A stretch of 64,000 nt of DNA from Pseudomonas sp. JUb42 (GCF_024807945.1 NZ_JANUFD010000005.1:1-64000); one strand, 5' to 3'. Positions 44,151 to 54,972 are shown, numbered from the stretch's first letter. Numbers and translations are program-made. Notes: generated by a model not told the origin, from the letters alone.

Positions 44151-44244
44151 GTGTGGGACCGGCTTTAGCCGGGAAAACGATGTAACAGGCGATACAAATG
44201 TATCGACCCTGCCTGCGCCTTCCCGGCTAAAGCCGGTCCCACAA
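44151..44244. repeat. Paired REP hairpin between moxR and the DUF58 gene
   Basis: GTGGGACCGGCTTTAGCCGG and its complement CCGGCTAAAGCCGGTCCCAC face each other about 50 bases apart. The element sits inside the operon, where REPs often alter the stability or relative expression of flanking mRNA segments. Confidence 0.85.
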
Positions 44245-44279
44245 GGGTTCTACGCAGCGGTTGTAACAAGGAGAACGCC

Positions 44280-45227
44280 ATGCACGACCAACCCCAGGCA
44301 CTCCAGGGCGTTCGGGTGTCATTAGCGGAGCTGATGGCCCTGGAATTCAAGGCCCGCGGCCTGAGCCTGCTGACGCGCCAGCCGCGCTCGAGCATCCTCG
44401 CTGGCAGTCACGGTTCGCGGCTGCGCGGTCGCGGTCTGGACTTCGAAGAGCTGCGCCGCTATCTGCCGGGGGATGACCTGCGGGCACTCGACTGGCGGGC
44501 CAGTTCGCGGCTCGGCAAGCCCTTCGTCAAGACCTACCGGGAGGAGCGCGATCGCCCGGCGCTATTGCTGGTCGATCAACGCATGAACATGTTTTTCGGC
44601 TCGGTTCGCAGTTTCAAATCGGTAATCGCCGCCGAACTCGCCGCCCTGCTCGCCTGGATTGCCGCCCAGGCTGGAGATCGCGTCGGCGCGCTGGTCTTCA
44701 ACGATGAGCGTATCGAGCACCTCAGCCCCCGGCGTAGCCGGCAGCACATCGCGGCTTTGCTGGCGTCGCTGGTCAGGCAGAACAACGCACTCAGCGCCGA
44801 CAATCTGATTGAAGAAGACCCCGGCCAACTGGACAAGTCCTTGCGTCAGTGCCTGCGAAGTGCCGGACATGATCACGTGATCTGCATCATCAGTGACTTC
44901 GCCGGCAGCAGTGACACGACACTGCACTTGCTGCGCGAGCTGGCGGCCCATAACGACGTGCTGGCCCTGCAGGTCTACGACCCCCTGGCGCTGAATCTGC
45001 CCGCTCAGGGTCGGCTGCTGGTGACTCAGGGCCAGTTGCAGGTGGAGCTGACCCTGGACCGGGCCAAGGTGCGCAAGCCGCTGGGCGACTATCTGCAAGG
45101 GCGCCTGCGTGAGGTGGCGCATATGCTGCGGCGCAGCCGGATCCCGCTGCTGATGTTCAGTACCGGCGAAGACCCAGTGCTGCAATTGCGCCGCGAGCTG
45201 GGCCACGCAACGGGTCTGCAACCATGA
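44280..45227 (+). CDS. DUF58 domain protein (MoxR partner)
   Basis: 315 residues. The DUF58 signature is clear: GSHGSRLRGRGLDFEELRRY, then LPGDDLRALDWRASSRLGKP and VKTYREERDRPALLLVDQRM. The C-terminal half is a degenerate VWA-like fold (HDHVICIISDFAGSSDTTLH). Such proteins accompany MoxR ATPases in nearly all clusters and are thought to bind them at the membrane. No obvious membrane segment is present, so it is probably cytoplasmic or peripheral. Confidence 0.92.
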   Translation: MHDQPQALQGVRVSLAELMALEFKARGLSLLTRQPRSSILAGSHGSRLRGRGLDFEELRRYLPGDDLRALDWRASSRLGKPFVKTYREERDRPALLLVDQRMNMFFGSVRSFKSVIAAELAALLAWIAAQAGDRVGALVFNDERIEHLSPRRSRQHIAALLASLVRQNNALSADNLIEEDPGQLDKSLRQCLRSAGHDHVICIISDFAGSSDTTLHLLRELAAHNDVLALQVYDPLALNLPAQGRLLVTQGQLQVELTLDRAKVRKPLGDYLQGRLREVAHMLRRSRIPLLMFSTGEDPVLQLRRELGHATGLQP

Positions 45228-45237
45228 GCACCAACGC

Positions 45238-45717
45238 ATGAGCAGCCCGTCAATCGAGCAACTGCAGGAGCTGCCACTGCCAGCCGCAATCAGCTATGCG
45301 CCGCAGACCTGGGGCTGGCTGCTGGTGCTGACGTTGCTGTTGCTGCTGACGGCGGCTTGGCTGGCTCACAGGTTGTATCGCTGGCGGCACAATCGCTACC
45401 GTCGCGAAGCCCTGGCTCGCCTCGATCAGCTTCGGCAAAAACCCGACAATGCTGCCCTGCGCGAGATTGCGCCCTTGCTCAAGCGCGTGGCGCTGTCCAT
45501 GCCGCAGCAACCCGAGGTCGCCAGCCTCAGCGGTCAGGCATGGCAGGACTTCCTGCAACGCAGCACGCCCCTGACGCTGCCGCAAGACTTTGCCCTGCAG
45601 CTGACCACCCTCACCTATGCCCCCGATAGCGCCCTGCAAGCGTTGGATGAGCCTCGGCGACAGGCACTGCTGAGCCTCTGCCGCCAATGGGTGGAGACGC
45701 ATCATGTGGCAGCTTGA
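45238..45717 (+). CDS. DUF4381 domain membrane protein
   Basis: 159 residues. ELPLPAAISYAPQTWGWLLV leads into one membrane segment (LVLTLLLLLTAAWLAHRLYR), followed by a cytoplasmic helical domain with RREALARLDQLRQ and SGQAWQDFLQR. This is the DUF4381 pattern found between DUF58 and VWA genes in Bat-type operons. Its end overlaps the start of the next VWA gene by 14 bases. Confidence 0.88.
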   Translation: MSSPSIEQLQELPLPAAISYAPQTWGWLLVLTLLLLLTAAWLAHRLYRWRHNRYRREALARLDQLRQKPDNAALREIAPLLKRVALSMPQQPEVASLSGQAWQDFLQRSTPLTLPQDFALQLTTLTYAPDSALQALDEPRRQALLSLCRQWVETHHVAA

Positions 45718-46705
45718 TTATCCCTGGCTGTTGCTGCTGCTTGCCCTTGCCTGGCCAGCCCACCGCTATCTGCCCGCCTACCGCGAGCAGCAGCGGGCAT
45801 TGCGTGTACCGTTCTTCAAGGCCCTGGCCCAGGCTATCGGTCAGGCCCCGCATAGCCACGGGCTGCGCCGCAGCACCGGGCAGTTTTGGCTCAACCTTGC
45901 GGTGTGGGGCCTGCTGGTTGCGGCCGCCTGCCGCCCGGTGTGGATCGAAAAGCCCATCGAACGACAGCAACCGACCCGCGACCTGATGCTGGCAATCGAT
46001 ATTTCCCAATCCATGGAAACCCGCGACTACATCAGCCCGACGGGTGAAAAAATCTACCGGCTCAGCGCCGTGAAGCAGGTCGTGCAAGGCTTCATCCAGC
46101 AGCGCAAGGACGACCGCCTCGGCCTGATCGTGTTCGGCAGTGGCGCTTTTGCCCAGGCGCCGCTGACCCTCGATCACGCCAGCCTGGCGCTGCTGCTGGA
46201 TCAGGTCGGCATCGGCATGGCCGGACCGAATACCGCCCTGGGCGACGCCATCGGCCTGACCATCCGCCTGCTGGCCAAGACCGCTGAACAGGACAAAGTG
46301 CTGGTCCTGCTGACCGATGGCAACGACACCAGCAGCGTGGTCGCCCCTCTGCACGCCGCCAAGATGGCCGCTGCCGCCGGTATCGTGGTGCACACCATCG
46401 GCATTGGCGACCCGGCTGCCAGCGGCGAAGCCAAGGTTGATCTGGGCAGTCTTGAACAAATCGCCAGCCGCACCGGCGGACGGTTCTTCCGCGCTGAAGA
46501 CAGTCAGGCCTTGCAGCAGGTCTACCGCACCCTGGACCAGATCACCCCCCATCAGGTCAAAACCCTCACGCATCAGCCCAAGCGCGACCTGTTCTGGCTG
46601 CCCCTTGGAGCGGCATTGTTGCTGCTCGGCGGCTGGCACGGCAGTGCGGCGCTGTGGGCGCTACTGCGGCGCCAACGTCCACACGCACTGGCAACGGAGG
46701 CGTGA
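45704..46705 (+). CDS. VWA domain protein, BatA-like
   Basis: 333 residues. Membrane segments lie at both ends (YPWLLLLLALAWPAHRYLPA, LNLAVWGLLVAAACRP and near the C terminus FWLPLGAALLLLGGWHGSA). The VWA domain has the MIDAS motif DISQS at 99-103, GLIVFGSGAFAQAPLTLD and LLTDGNDTSS. The domain faces the periplasm and probably binds a metal-dependent partner. The stop overlaps the next start (TGATG). Confidence 0.92.
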   Translation: MWQLDYPWLLLLLALAWPAHRYLPAYREQQRALRVPFFKALAQAIGQAPHSHGLRRSTGQFWLNLAVWGLLVAAACRPVWIEKPIERQQPTRDLMLAIDISQSMETRDYISPTGEKIYRLSAVKQVVQGFIQQRKDDRLGLIVFGSGAFAQAPLTLDHASLALLLDQVGIGMAGPNTALGDAIGLTIRLLAKTAEQDKVLVLLTDGNDTSSVVAPLHAAKMAAAAGIVVHTIGIGDPAASGEAKVDLGSLEQIASRTGGRFFRAEDSQALQQVYRTLDQITPHQVKTLTHQPKRDLFWLPLGAALLLLGGWHGSAALWALLRRQRPHALATEA

Positions 46706-48237
46706 TGGAAATCGATCTGAACGCCTTCCATTTTCTGCGTCCCTGGTGGTTGCTGCTGATTCCCCTGGCGCTCTTGCTGGCCTGGGCATGGCGGCATTTG
46801 GGCAATGAACGCGGGCGCTTTCGCGGGACCATCGTTGCACACCTGCTGCGTCACCTGATCGTCATGCCCAAAGGTAACGCGCGGGTGCAGCCGATTCATC
46901 TGCTGGTTGCCAGTCTCATCCTTGGCTCAATCGCCGTGGCAGGCCCCAGTTGGGAGCAGGATCGCCCGCCCTTTCTGGACAATCGCGCGCCCCTGATCCT
47001 GGCTGTCGACCTGTCGCCGTCGATGAACAGCAGCGATATTGCCCCCACCCGGCTGCAGGCCGCGCAACACAAGCTGCATGACCTGGTGAACCGCCGCCAC
47101 GGCACGCGCATCGGCCTGATCGCCTATGCAGGCAGCGCCCATAGTGTGCTGCCACCCACCGATGACCCGGACCTGCTCGACGGCTTCTTGCAAGCCCTGG
47201 CCAGCCAGTTGATCAGCGTGCAGGGCAAGGACCTGTTGGGCGTGATCGGTATTGCCGCCAACCTGCTGGATGGCGAGCACAGCCCCGGCACTCTGGTTCT
47301 GGTCACCGACGGCGCCGATCTGAGCCAGCTCAAGGAAGTTAGCGCGGAGCTTGCGCAACAGCCCGACGCACGAAGCCTGCAACTGCTGATACTGGCGGTG
47401 AACAGCCAGGCTGATGCCAGTCTCAAGCAGTTGGCCGATGCCACCGACGCGCCGTTGGGCAGCCTGACCGCCAATGACGACGATCTGGACTGGATCGAAC
47501 TGCATGCCCAGACCCATTTCCAGGCCGTCAGCCCTGACCAGCAGCAATTGCACTGGAAGGATGCCGGTTACTGGCTGATCTATCCGTTGCTGGTGCTGGC
47601 ATGGTTCAGCCTGCGCCGGGGCTGGAGCCTGGGCTGGAACGCCCTGGCGCTGCTGACCCTGGGCTGCACCCTGCCCGTTCAACCAGCACAGGCCAGTGGG
47701 TTGAGCGATGGGTTTTTTACTGCCGACCAACAGGGGCGCTGGGCCTACGAGCATCAGCACTTCCAACAAGCCGCCGAGCACTTTCAGGACCCGTACTGGA
47801 AAGGCCTGGCCGCCTATGCCCTGGGCGATTACGCCGTCGCGCAAACGGCCTTCGCCAGGGTCAGCAGCGCCGCCGGGTATTTCTACCAGGGCAACAGCTA
47901 TGTGCATCTGTTCAAGTTCGACGAGGCCATCGCCGCTTATCAGCAGGCGCTGGTGTTGCAGCCTGACTTTGCCCCGGCCATTGCCAATCTGGCCTTGAGC
48001 AAGGCGCTGCAAAAGGATTATCAGGATGCGCAGAACGAGGCACCGCAGGTCAAACCCGATCAGGTCAAGTACGAGGGCAAGCCCGGCCAGGGCAAAAGCC
48101 ACACCGTGCAAAATGCCGCCGCGAGCTCGGATGAACAGTGGCTCAATAACCTCAACACCTCGCCTGCACGCTTCCTGCAGCAAAAATTCAGTCTTGAAGA
48201 TACACAGCGTGCCGACGCGAAGCAGGTGCAGCCATGA
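46705..48237 (+). CDS. VWA-TPR fusion protein, BatB/BatC-like
   Basis: 510 residues from the ATG at 46705 (a longer frame from 46654 overlaps the previous gene). Two N-terminal membrane segments, a VWA domain with MIDAS DLSPS at 102-106 and LVTDGADLSQ, a third membrane segment (YWLIYPLLVLAWFSL), then a C-terminal TPR region (YFYQGNSYVHLFKFDEAIAA, YQQALVLQPDFAPAIANLAL) and a disordered Gln/Lys tail. It combines the roles of separate BatB and BatC proteins. Coupled to BatD, whose start overlaps its stop. Confidence 0.92.
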   Translation: MEIDLNAFHFLRPWWLLLIPLALLLAWAWRHLGNERGRFRGTIVAHLLRHLIVMPKGNARVQPIHLLVASLILGSIAVAGPSWEQDRPPFLDNRAPLILAVDLSPSMNSSDIAPTRLQAAQHKLHDLVNRRHGTRIGLIAYAGSAHSVLPPTDDPDLLDGFLQALASQLISVQGKDLLGVIGIAANLLDGEHSPGTLVLVTDGADLSQLKEVSAELAQQPDARSLQLLILAVNSQADASLKQLADATDAPLGSLTANDDDLDWIELHAQTHFQAVSPDQQQLHWKDAGYWLIYPLLVLAWFSLRRGWSLGWNALALLTLGCTLPVQPAQASGLSDGFFTADQQGRWAYEHQHFQQAAEHFQDPYWKGLAAYALGDYAVAQTAFARVSSAAGYFYQGNSYVHLFKFDEAIAAYQQALVLQPDFAPAIANLALSKALQKDYQDAQNEAPQVKPDQVKYEGKPGQGKSHTVQNAAASSDEQWLNNLNTSPARFLQQKFSLEDTQRADAKQVQP

Positions 48238-49522
48238 AACGCCTGCTGGCGTTGGTGCTCCTGACCTTGCTGCTCGCCGCGCCGTGCATGGGCGCGCAAC
48301 TCTGGGTCGAGGTGCGCCTTGAACCTTCGGAGCATCTGGTGACCGGGCAAACCCTGCAACTGCAGGTCGATGTACTGACCGACACCTGGTTCACCTCGGC
48401 GCCGCAGTTGCCGGTACTGGAGATCGACAACGCCATCATCTCCGCGCCCTCCGGCGAGGCGCGGCATCTGAACCTGACGCGCGACGGCACCGCGCTGTTT
48501 GGTCTGCAATACAGCTACCAGATCACTCCGACCGCAGCCGGTGATTTCCTCGTTGCGCCGCTGACCATCAGCGCCACGCCGGGGCAGGCTCCAGGCCCCG
48601 TTACTCAGCACAGTGTCCCAGTACATTTTCGCGTCGAACAGCCCGCAGGGATTGCGCCCGGCCGGTTGCTGCTGGTTGCTCGTGACCTGAAGCTGAGCCA
48701 ACAGATCGTTCAGTCCAGCGACAACCTGGCCATCGGCGACAGCGTGCGTCGGCAGATCGACCAGATCGCCGATGGCGCGCAGATGATGCTGATCCCCAGT
48801 CCCGGTTTCGCCGAAGTCCAGGGCCTTGGCCAATATGCCGGGACGCCCATCCTCAAGACCCTCGACGATGGGCGGGGCAATGTCACCGGCGGTTCGCGCA
48901 GCGACAGCGTCACCTACAGCGTGCAGCGCGGTGGCGAGTTTCAGCTGCCACCTGTCACGTTGCCGTGGTGGGACAGCGATGCCCATCAACTGCGCACAGC
49001 CGAGCTGCCGGGCGTGACCTTCAAGGCGGCGGCCACTGCCTTCAAGGCGCCCTTTTCGATCAGCGAAGACCTGCAACGCCTCGGCCAGCATGGGCGTATC
49101 AGCCTGTCGCGGCATTGGCTGGGTGTGGGCCTGACAGCATTGGTACTGGCCCTGATGCTGTATCTCGGCTGGCCCTGGGCACGGCACGCCGGGCAATGGT
49201 TGCGCCAGCGCCGGGCAATCCGGCGGCAACAATGGCTGGCCTCACCGGGTTATGCCTTCAGGCAAATCCCACGACAGCTACGCGCCCAGCCACCGCAGCT
49301 GGACGCGCTGTATCTGTGGGTTCGCCGCCAGTTCGGCAGCACCGGCTTGCAAGGCCATGTGCCCGCCGAGCCGATTCGCCTGATCTACGGCCCTGAGCGG
49401 CAACTGGATGCGGCCTTGAAAGCCCTGAGCCAGTCAGAGCGATCTCCCCGCATCAAAGTCCGGCGCCCAGGCAATGGTTTGCGCGCGCTGAACCCTCGTC
49501 TGCCCGAAACGGAGCCACGCCC

Positions 49523-49526
<4 letters not shown>
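48234..49526 (+). CDS. BatD family protein
   Basis: 430 residues. Signal peptide (LLALVLLTLLLAAPCMGAQL), repeated beta-sandwich domains (VEVRLEPSEHLVTGQTLQLQ, YSYQITPTAAGDFLVAPLTI, YSVQRGGEFQLPPVTLPWWD), one C-terminal membrane segment (WLGVGLTALVLALMLYLGWP) and a basic cytoplasmic tail. This is the BatD (oxygen tolerance) layout. It completes the MoxR-DUF58-DUF4381-VWA-VWA/TPR-BatD set. The stop overlaps the start of the HAD phosphatase gene, so that enzyme belongs to the operon. Confidence 0.9.
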
Positions 49527-50512
<986 letters not shown>

Positions 50513-50619
50513 CTCACCGCAACACCCAGTAACGACGCACCGCGACACCGCAAACCGGAGTGAATGCAAACGATCGCTGGGACAACAGCGATTACGTCAT
50601 GGCAACGGAGGCAATAAAA

Positions 50620-52215
50620 ATGACTCGCAGGCAAAACTGGCTACCCAGGCTGGCCTTTATGGCGGCTTCAATGATGGCGCTTTCGGCGACTGCCGCAGCG
50701 GCGGATAAACCCAACATTCTGGTCATCTTCGGTGACGATATCGGCCAGACCAATATCAGCGCCTATTCAATGGGTGTGGTCGGCTACAAGACGCCGAATA
50801 TCGACCGCATTGCCAAAGAAGGCATGATGTTCACCGACTATTACGCGGAAAACAGCTGCACCGCCGGGCGTTCCAGCTTTATCACCGGGCAGAGCCCGCT
50901 GCGTACCGGGCTGACCAAGGTCGGTATTCCTGGCGCGCCAGTAGGCCTGCAGAAGCGCGATATCACCATCGCCCAGGCACTCAAATCCCTGGGCTACGCC
51001 ACCGGGCAGTTCGGCAAGAACCACTTGGGCGACCGCGATGAATACCTGCCGACCAACCATGGTTTCGATGAGTTCTTCGGCAACCTCTATCACCTCAACG
51101 CAGAAGAGGAACCGGAGCGCCCTTACTGGCCCAAGGACCCCAATGATCCCTACGTGAAGGCCAACTCACCAAGGGGCGTATTGCACGCCTATGCCGACGG
51201 CAAGATCGAAGACACCGGCGCGCTCAACAAGAAGCGTATGGAAACCATCGACGACGAAACCACCGCCGCCGCCCAGGCGTTCATCAAGAAGCAGGTCGAT
51301 GGCAACAAGCCGTTCTTCGTCTGGATGAACACCACACGCATGCACGCCTTCACCCATGTACGCGAATCCATGGCGGGACAAAGCGGCATGCCTGGCAACG
51401 AATATGCCGATGGCATGCTCGAACATGATGGCGATGTCGGCAAATTGCTCAAGACCCTTGATGACCTCAAGGTCACCGACAACACCATCGTCGTCTACAC
51501 CACCGACAACGGTCCGAACCAGTGGTCATGGCCCGACGCGGCGACGACCCCGTTCCGCAGCGAGAAAGACACCAACTGGGAAGGCGCCTTCCGCGTACCG
51601 GCAATGATTCGCTGGCCGGGCAAGATCAAGGGTGGTGAGGTCTCCAACCAGATGTTCTCGGGCCTGGACTGGTTCCCGACGCTGCTGGCGGCAGCCGGTG
51701 ACACCGGGGTCAAGGACAAATTGCTCAAGGGCTGGGCGCCAGTCAGTGGTAGCGGCGACTTCAAGGTCCATCTGGATGGCTTCAACCAGCTGCCCTACCT
51801 GACCGGGCAGGAAACCAAAGGGGCACGTCACGACTTCTACTATTTCGACGACGACGGCGAACTGGTTGCCATGCGCTTCGATGACTGGAAGGTGGTGTTC
51901 TGCGAACAGCGCAAGCCTGGGGGCTTTGAAGTATGGTCCGAGCCGCTGATTTGCGGGCGTGTACCGAAACTGTTCAACCTGCGCATGGATCCCTATGAAC
52001 GCGCCGACGTGGTCTCTGACCAGTACTACGACTGGCTGGCAAAAAATGACTACGTCATTGGCATGGGCATCATGCGTGCCGCTGAGTTCCTGACCACGTT
52101 CGTCGATTACCCACCGAGCCAGAAACCCGCGAGCTTCGGCATCGCCCAGGTTCGGCAGATGGTGGATGCGAAGATTGCCGAGAAAAACAAGGGCCAGGCC
52201 CCGGCCAAACCTTGA
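50620..52215 (+). CDS. Exported sulfatase with a CxAxR maturation motif
   Basis: 531 residues from the ATG at 50620 with CGGAGG nine bases upstream; an in-frame ATG at 50599 is less well placed. Signal peptide ends at ATAAAADKP. The alkaline-phosphatase-superfamily core begins KPNILVIFGDDIGQTNISAY (metal-binding Asp pair). Cys80 in ENSCTAGRSSFITGQSPLRT is the residue to be converted to formylglycine; the motif is C-x-A-x-R, not the C-x-P-x-R of classical arylsulfatases. VVYTTDNGPNQWSW completes the metal site. It should hydrolyse sulfate esters in the periplasm. No maturase gene is seen in the window. It is followed by a strong hairpin. Confidence 0.9.
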   Translation: MTRRQNWLPRLAFMAASMMALSATAAAADKPNILVIFGDDIGQTNISAYSMGVVGYKTPNIDRIAKEGMMFTDYYAENSCTAGRSSFITGQSPLRTGLTKVGIPGAPVGLQKRDITIAQALKSLGYATGQFGKNHLGDRDEYLPTNHGFDEFFGNLYHLNAEEEPERPYWPKDPNDPYVKANSPRGVLHAYADGKIEDTGALNKKRMETIDDETTAAAQAFIKKQVDGNKPFFVWMNTTRMHAFTHVRESMAGQSGMPGNEYADGMLEHDGDVGKLLKTLDDLKVTDNTIVVYTTDNGPNQWSWPDAATTPFRSEKDTNWEGAFRVPAMIRWPGKIKGGEVSNQMFSGLDWFPTLLAAAGDTGVKDKLLKGWAPVSGSGDFKVHLDGFNQLPYLTGQETKGARHDFYYFDDDGELVAMRFDDWKVVFCEQRKPGGFEVWSEPLICGRVPKLFNLRMDPYERADVVSDQYYDWLAKNDYVIGMGIMRAAEFLTTFVDYPPSQKPASFGIAQVRQMVDAKIAEKNKGQAPAKP

Positions 52216-52221
52216 TCAATC

Positions 52222-52250
52222 GCCCATCCACCTCGCGCGGGTGGATGGGC
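52222..52250 (+). terminator. Hairpin after the sulfatase gene
   Basis: GCCCATCCACC and GGTGGATGGGC form a perfect 11-bp stem with a 7-base loop, starting seven bases after the stop. There is no long T run, but position and stability fit a transcription terminator for the MoxR-to-sulfatase operon. Confidence 0.65.
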
Positions 52251-52365
52251 TGATCTACTGTGAGGTTTATTAAGGACCATGCAGTTTGTTTTTGTGGGAG
52301 ATCCCGCCCCGTCTACGACGCCGCACTGTCACGCGGCAAACACTAACCGAGGCAGGGAGCACATC

Positions 52366-52460
52366 TTGTGGGAGTGAATTCATTCGCGAAGAGGCCGGTA
52401 CATTCGACGCATCTTCGTCGCCTGGAACACCGCCTTCGCGAATGAATTCGCTCCTACAGA
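52366..52460. repeat. REP hairpin
   Basis: TTGTGGGAGTGAATTCATTC with GAATGAATTCGCTCCTACAG about 50 bases later form a paired REP. It lies in the 305-base gap between the sulfatase and octaheme cytochrome genes; apart from this REP and the sulfatase terminator I see nothing else in the gap. Confidence 0.8.
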
Positions 52461-52520
52461 ATTCGCCCGCATCGATCGCGGGTTTAGCCCCCGTGATAGC
52501 GCAATGACTGCCCCAAAGGA

Positions 52521-54872
52521 ATGACTGTCGGCATGACGAAAGACAATAACAAGCCGAACCCCGGCGGGCTGTTGAGCCGCCTTTATCCCCTTCTGATTGT
52601 GTTTCTGCTGCTGATTGCCGGTGTACTGGGCTACTTCGCCCTCAAGGCCCCGGCTCCCCTTGTCACGCCCCCGGCGGTCGTTGCTGCCAAGCCCGCTGTC
52701 GCCATCGCCGCCAAACCACAACCGGCCAGCTTAGTCGACGAACAACAATGCGTCGGCTGTCACAGTGCCCAGGTCAAGGACTGGCAAGGCTCGCACCATC
52801 AATTGGCGATGCAGGTCGCCAGCGAGCAGAGTGTGCTGGGTGATTTCAACGCCTCGACCTTCAAGGGCGAAACCGACAGCACCCGTTTTTTTCGCAAGGA
52901 CGGCGAATTCTGGGTCAATACCCTGGATGGCGCAGGCCAGGCCAAAGACTTCAAGGTGGCCTATGCCTTTGGCATCGCGCCCTTGCAGCAATATTTGCTT
53001 GAGACCGAAGGCGGTCGCCTGCAGGCCCTGAGCGTCGCCTGGGATACCGAGCACAAGCGCTGGTTTCACATCTATGCTGGCCAGGGCGTGGACTTCAAGG
53101 ACCCGCTGCACTGGAGCAAACCGGGGCAGAACGCCAACTTCATGTGTGTCGAGTGCCACACCACCGGCTTCAAGCGTAACTTCAATGCCGCCACCAATAG
53201 TTTCAACAGCCAATGGAACAGCCTTGGCGTCGGCTGCCAGGCCTGCCATGGCCCGGCGTCGAATCATCTGCAATGGACGGCAAAGAAAGACAGCAGCCTC
53301 AATTACGGTTTCGATATCAACCTGAGCAAAGCCGATAACCTGACCCAGGTTGATACTTGCGCCCGCTGCCATGCCCGTCGCGCGCCGCTGGGCGATGATC
53401 AGAAACCCGGTAAACCCTTGATGGACGCTTATTTGCCCAGCGCCCTGACCCCGGAGTTATACGAGCTGGATGGCAAGATCAAGGGTGAGGTGTTCGAACA
53501 CGGCGCCTTTGTGCAGAGCAAGATGTTCGCTAAAGGCGTGAGTTGCAGCAATTGCCATAACCCCCACAGCAACGAGTTGAAGGCGCCGGGCAACGGCGTC
53601 TGCCTGCAATGCCATAACCCGGCAGGCAAGACCGCTGCGCCCGGCGTCGATGGTGCGGGCTTGCAGGCGAAGAACTACGACTCCCCCGAGCACCATCATC
53701 ATCAGCCTGGCCAGCCGGGTTCCCAATGCATCGACTGCCATATGCCGGGCAAGCTGTTCATGGGCAACGACCTGCGCCATGACCATAGCTTCAGCCTGCC
53801 CAATCCGGCATTGGCCACGAGCATCGGCATGGCGGACGCTTGCCTGGGCTGCCACCTGAAGATGCCTGAGCAAGCGCTAACCAATAAATTCAAGGACTGG
53901 TACGGCGAAGCCCAGCACCCGACCCACGACTACGCCCGCAGCCTATGGCAGGTTCGCAGCGCGCAGCCCGGCGCCGCAGCGGCGCTGTTCGCGCAACTGG
54001 AGTCCACCCGACTGGCATCGATTCGCCGCGCCACCCTGGTCGCCGAGCTGCCTGCCTACCCGAGCCAGCGCGCTCTGGAATCCAGCAGCAAGGCGTTGCG
54101 TGATCCGGCACCACAAGTGCGCGAAGCGGCGGTCAATGTCATCGCTGCGCAACTGCCCGCCAACCAGCGCCTGGACCTGCTCGGCCCGCTGTTGCAGGAC
54201 CCGATTCTTGCCGTGCGCATCGCCAGTGCCCACGCCCTGCTCGGCTATGGGCAACAGGCCGGACGCTACCAAGGCGCCTTCGACAAGGCCATTGCCGAGT
54301 ACGAGCGCGTGCAATTGAGCCTGCAAGAGCGTGCCGAAGCCAACCTCAACCTGGCGATGCTCTATCAGGCCAACGGCAATACCGCCCAGGTCGAGCACTA
54401 CCTGCGCACCGCCCTGCAACGCGACCCGGATTTCCTCCCGGCCTTTATCACGCTGGTGCAATGGTTGGACGCCAATCAACGCAGCGACGAGGCCGCGACA
54501 GTGCTGACCGAGCGGCTGCGCTTGCAACCGGGCAGTGCCCTGTTGCAATTCACCCAGGGCCTGGCGCTGGTGCGCCGCAACCAGCCTGATCAGGCCCTTG
54601 CAGCGCTGCGCGAAGCCAATCGCCTGGAACCGGATAACCCGCGCTTCGCTTACGTCCTGGCCCTGAGCCTGCAGGATCGCGGCGATCTGCCAGGCGCCGA
54701 ACAGCTACTGCAAAACACCCTCGATCGGCATCCGCAAAACCGTGACGTGCGCATGGCATTGGTGGCGCAGTTACGCGATAACGGCCAGGTGCCGAGGATG
54801 AAGGTGCTGATCGAGGAGTTGAAAGCACTCAATCCCGGTGATCCGTTGCTGCAGCCCGGCCCCCGGCAATAA
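52521..54872 (+). CDS. Membrane-anchored octaheme c-type cytochrome with TPR domain
   Basis: 783 residues. One N-terminal membrane anchor (about 20-41) with no cleavage site, then a periplasmic domain with eight CxxCH haem sites in order: CVGCH (77-81), CVECH, CQACH, CARCH, CSNCH, CLQCH, CIDCH and CLGCH. Their layout follows the cytochrome c554/multihaem family. Residues from about 480 have HEAT-like and TPR-like repeats (RAEANLNLAMLYQANGNTAQ, NQPDQALAALREANRLEPDN). The ATG follows AAAGGA directly; a second ATG at 52533 may be the true start. It probably moves electrons in the periplasm or reduces an oxyanion. It follows the sulfatase gene and a REP. Confidence 0.9.
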   Translation: MTVGMTKDNNKPNPGGLLSRLYPLLIVFLLLIAGVLGYFALKAPAPLVTPPAVVAAKPAVAIAAKPQPASLVDEQQCVGCHSAQVKDWQGSHHQLAMQVASEQSVLGDFNASTFKGETDSTRFFRKDGEFWVNTLDGAGQAKDFKVAYAFGIAPLQQYLLETEGGRLQALSVAWDTEHKRWFHIYAGQGVDFKDPLHWSKPGQNANFMCVECHTTGFKRNFNAATNSFNSQWNSLGVGCQACHGPASNHLQWTAKKDSSLNYGFDINLSKADNLTQVDTCARCHARRAPLGDDQKPGKPLMDAYLPSALTPELYELDGKIKGEVFEHGAFVQSKMFAKGVSCSNCHNPHSNELKAPGNGVCLQCHNPAGKTAAPGVDGAGLQAKNYDSPEHHHHQPGQPGSQCIDCHMPGKLFMGNDLRHDHSFSLPNPALATSIGMADACLGCHLKMPEQALTNKFKDWYGEAQHPTHDYARSLWQVRSAQPGAAAALFAQLESTRLASIRRATLVAELPAYPSQRALESSSKALRDPAPQVREAAVNVIAAQLPANQRLDLLGPLLQDPILAVRIASAHALLGYGQQAGRYQGAFDKAIAEYERVQLSLQERAEANLNLAMLYQANGNTAQVEHYLRTALQRDPDFLPAFITLVQWLDANQRSDEAATVLTERLRLQPGSALLQFTQGLALVRRNQPDQALAALREANRLEPDNPRFAYVLALSLQDRGDLPGAEQLLQNTLDRHPQNRDVRMALVAQLRDNGQVPRMKVLIEELKALNPGDPLLQPGPRQ

Positions 54873-54897
54873 TGTGGTCCCACAGCAAACACTGACC

Positions 54898-54972
54898 GTG
54901 TAGGAGCTGCCAAAGGCTGCGAAAGCGGTGTATCAGGCAGATCGAATTCGCAGCCTTCGGCAGCTCCTACAC
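54898..54972. repeat. REP hairpin
   Basis: GTGTAGGAGCTGCCAAAGGC and its complement ending GGCAGCTCCTACAC flank a 40-base centre. It separates the cytochrome gene from the convergent hydrolase gene. Confidence 0.82.

Noticed and set aside
46927..48183. 418-codon minus-strand frame
   Set aside because: It is a shadow of the VWA-TPR gene, with no family motifs.
48060..49232. 390-codon minus-strand frame
   Set aside because: Antisense to the VWA-TPR and BatD genes, low-complexity Gln/Gly/Arg composition and no start signal.
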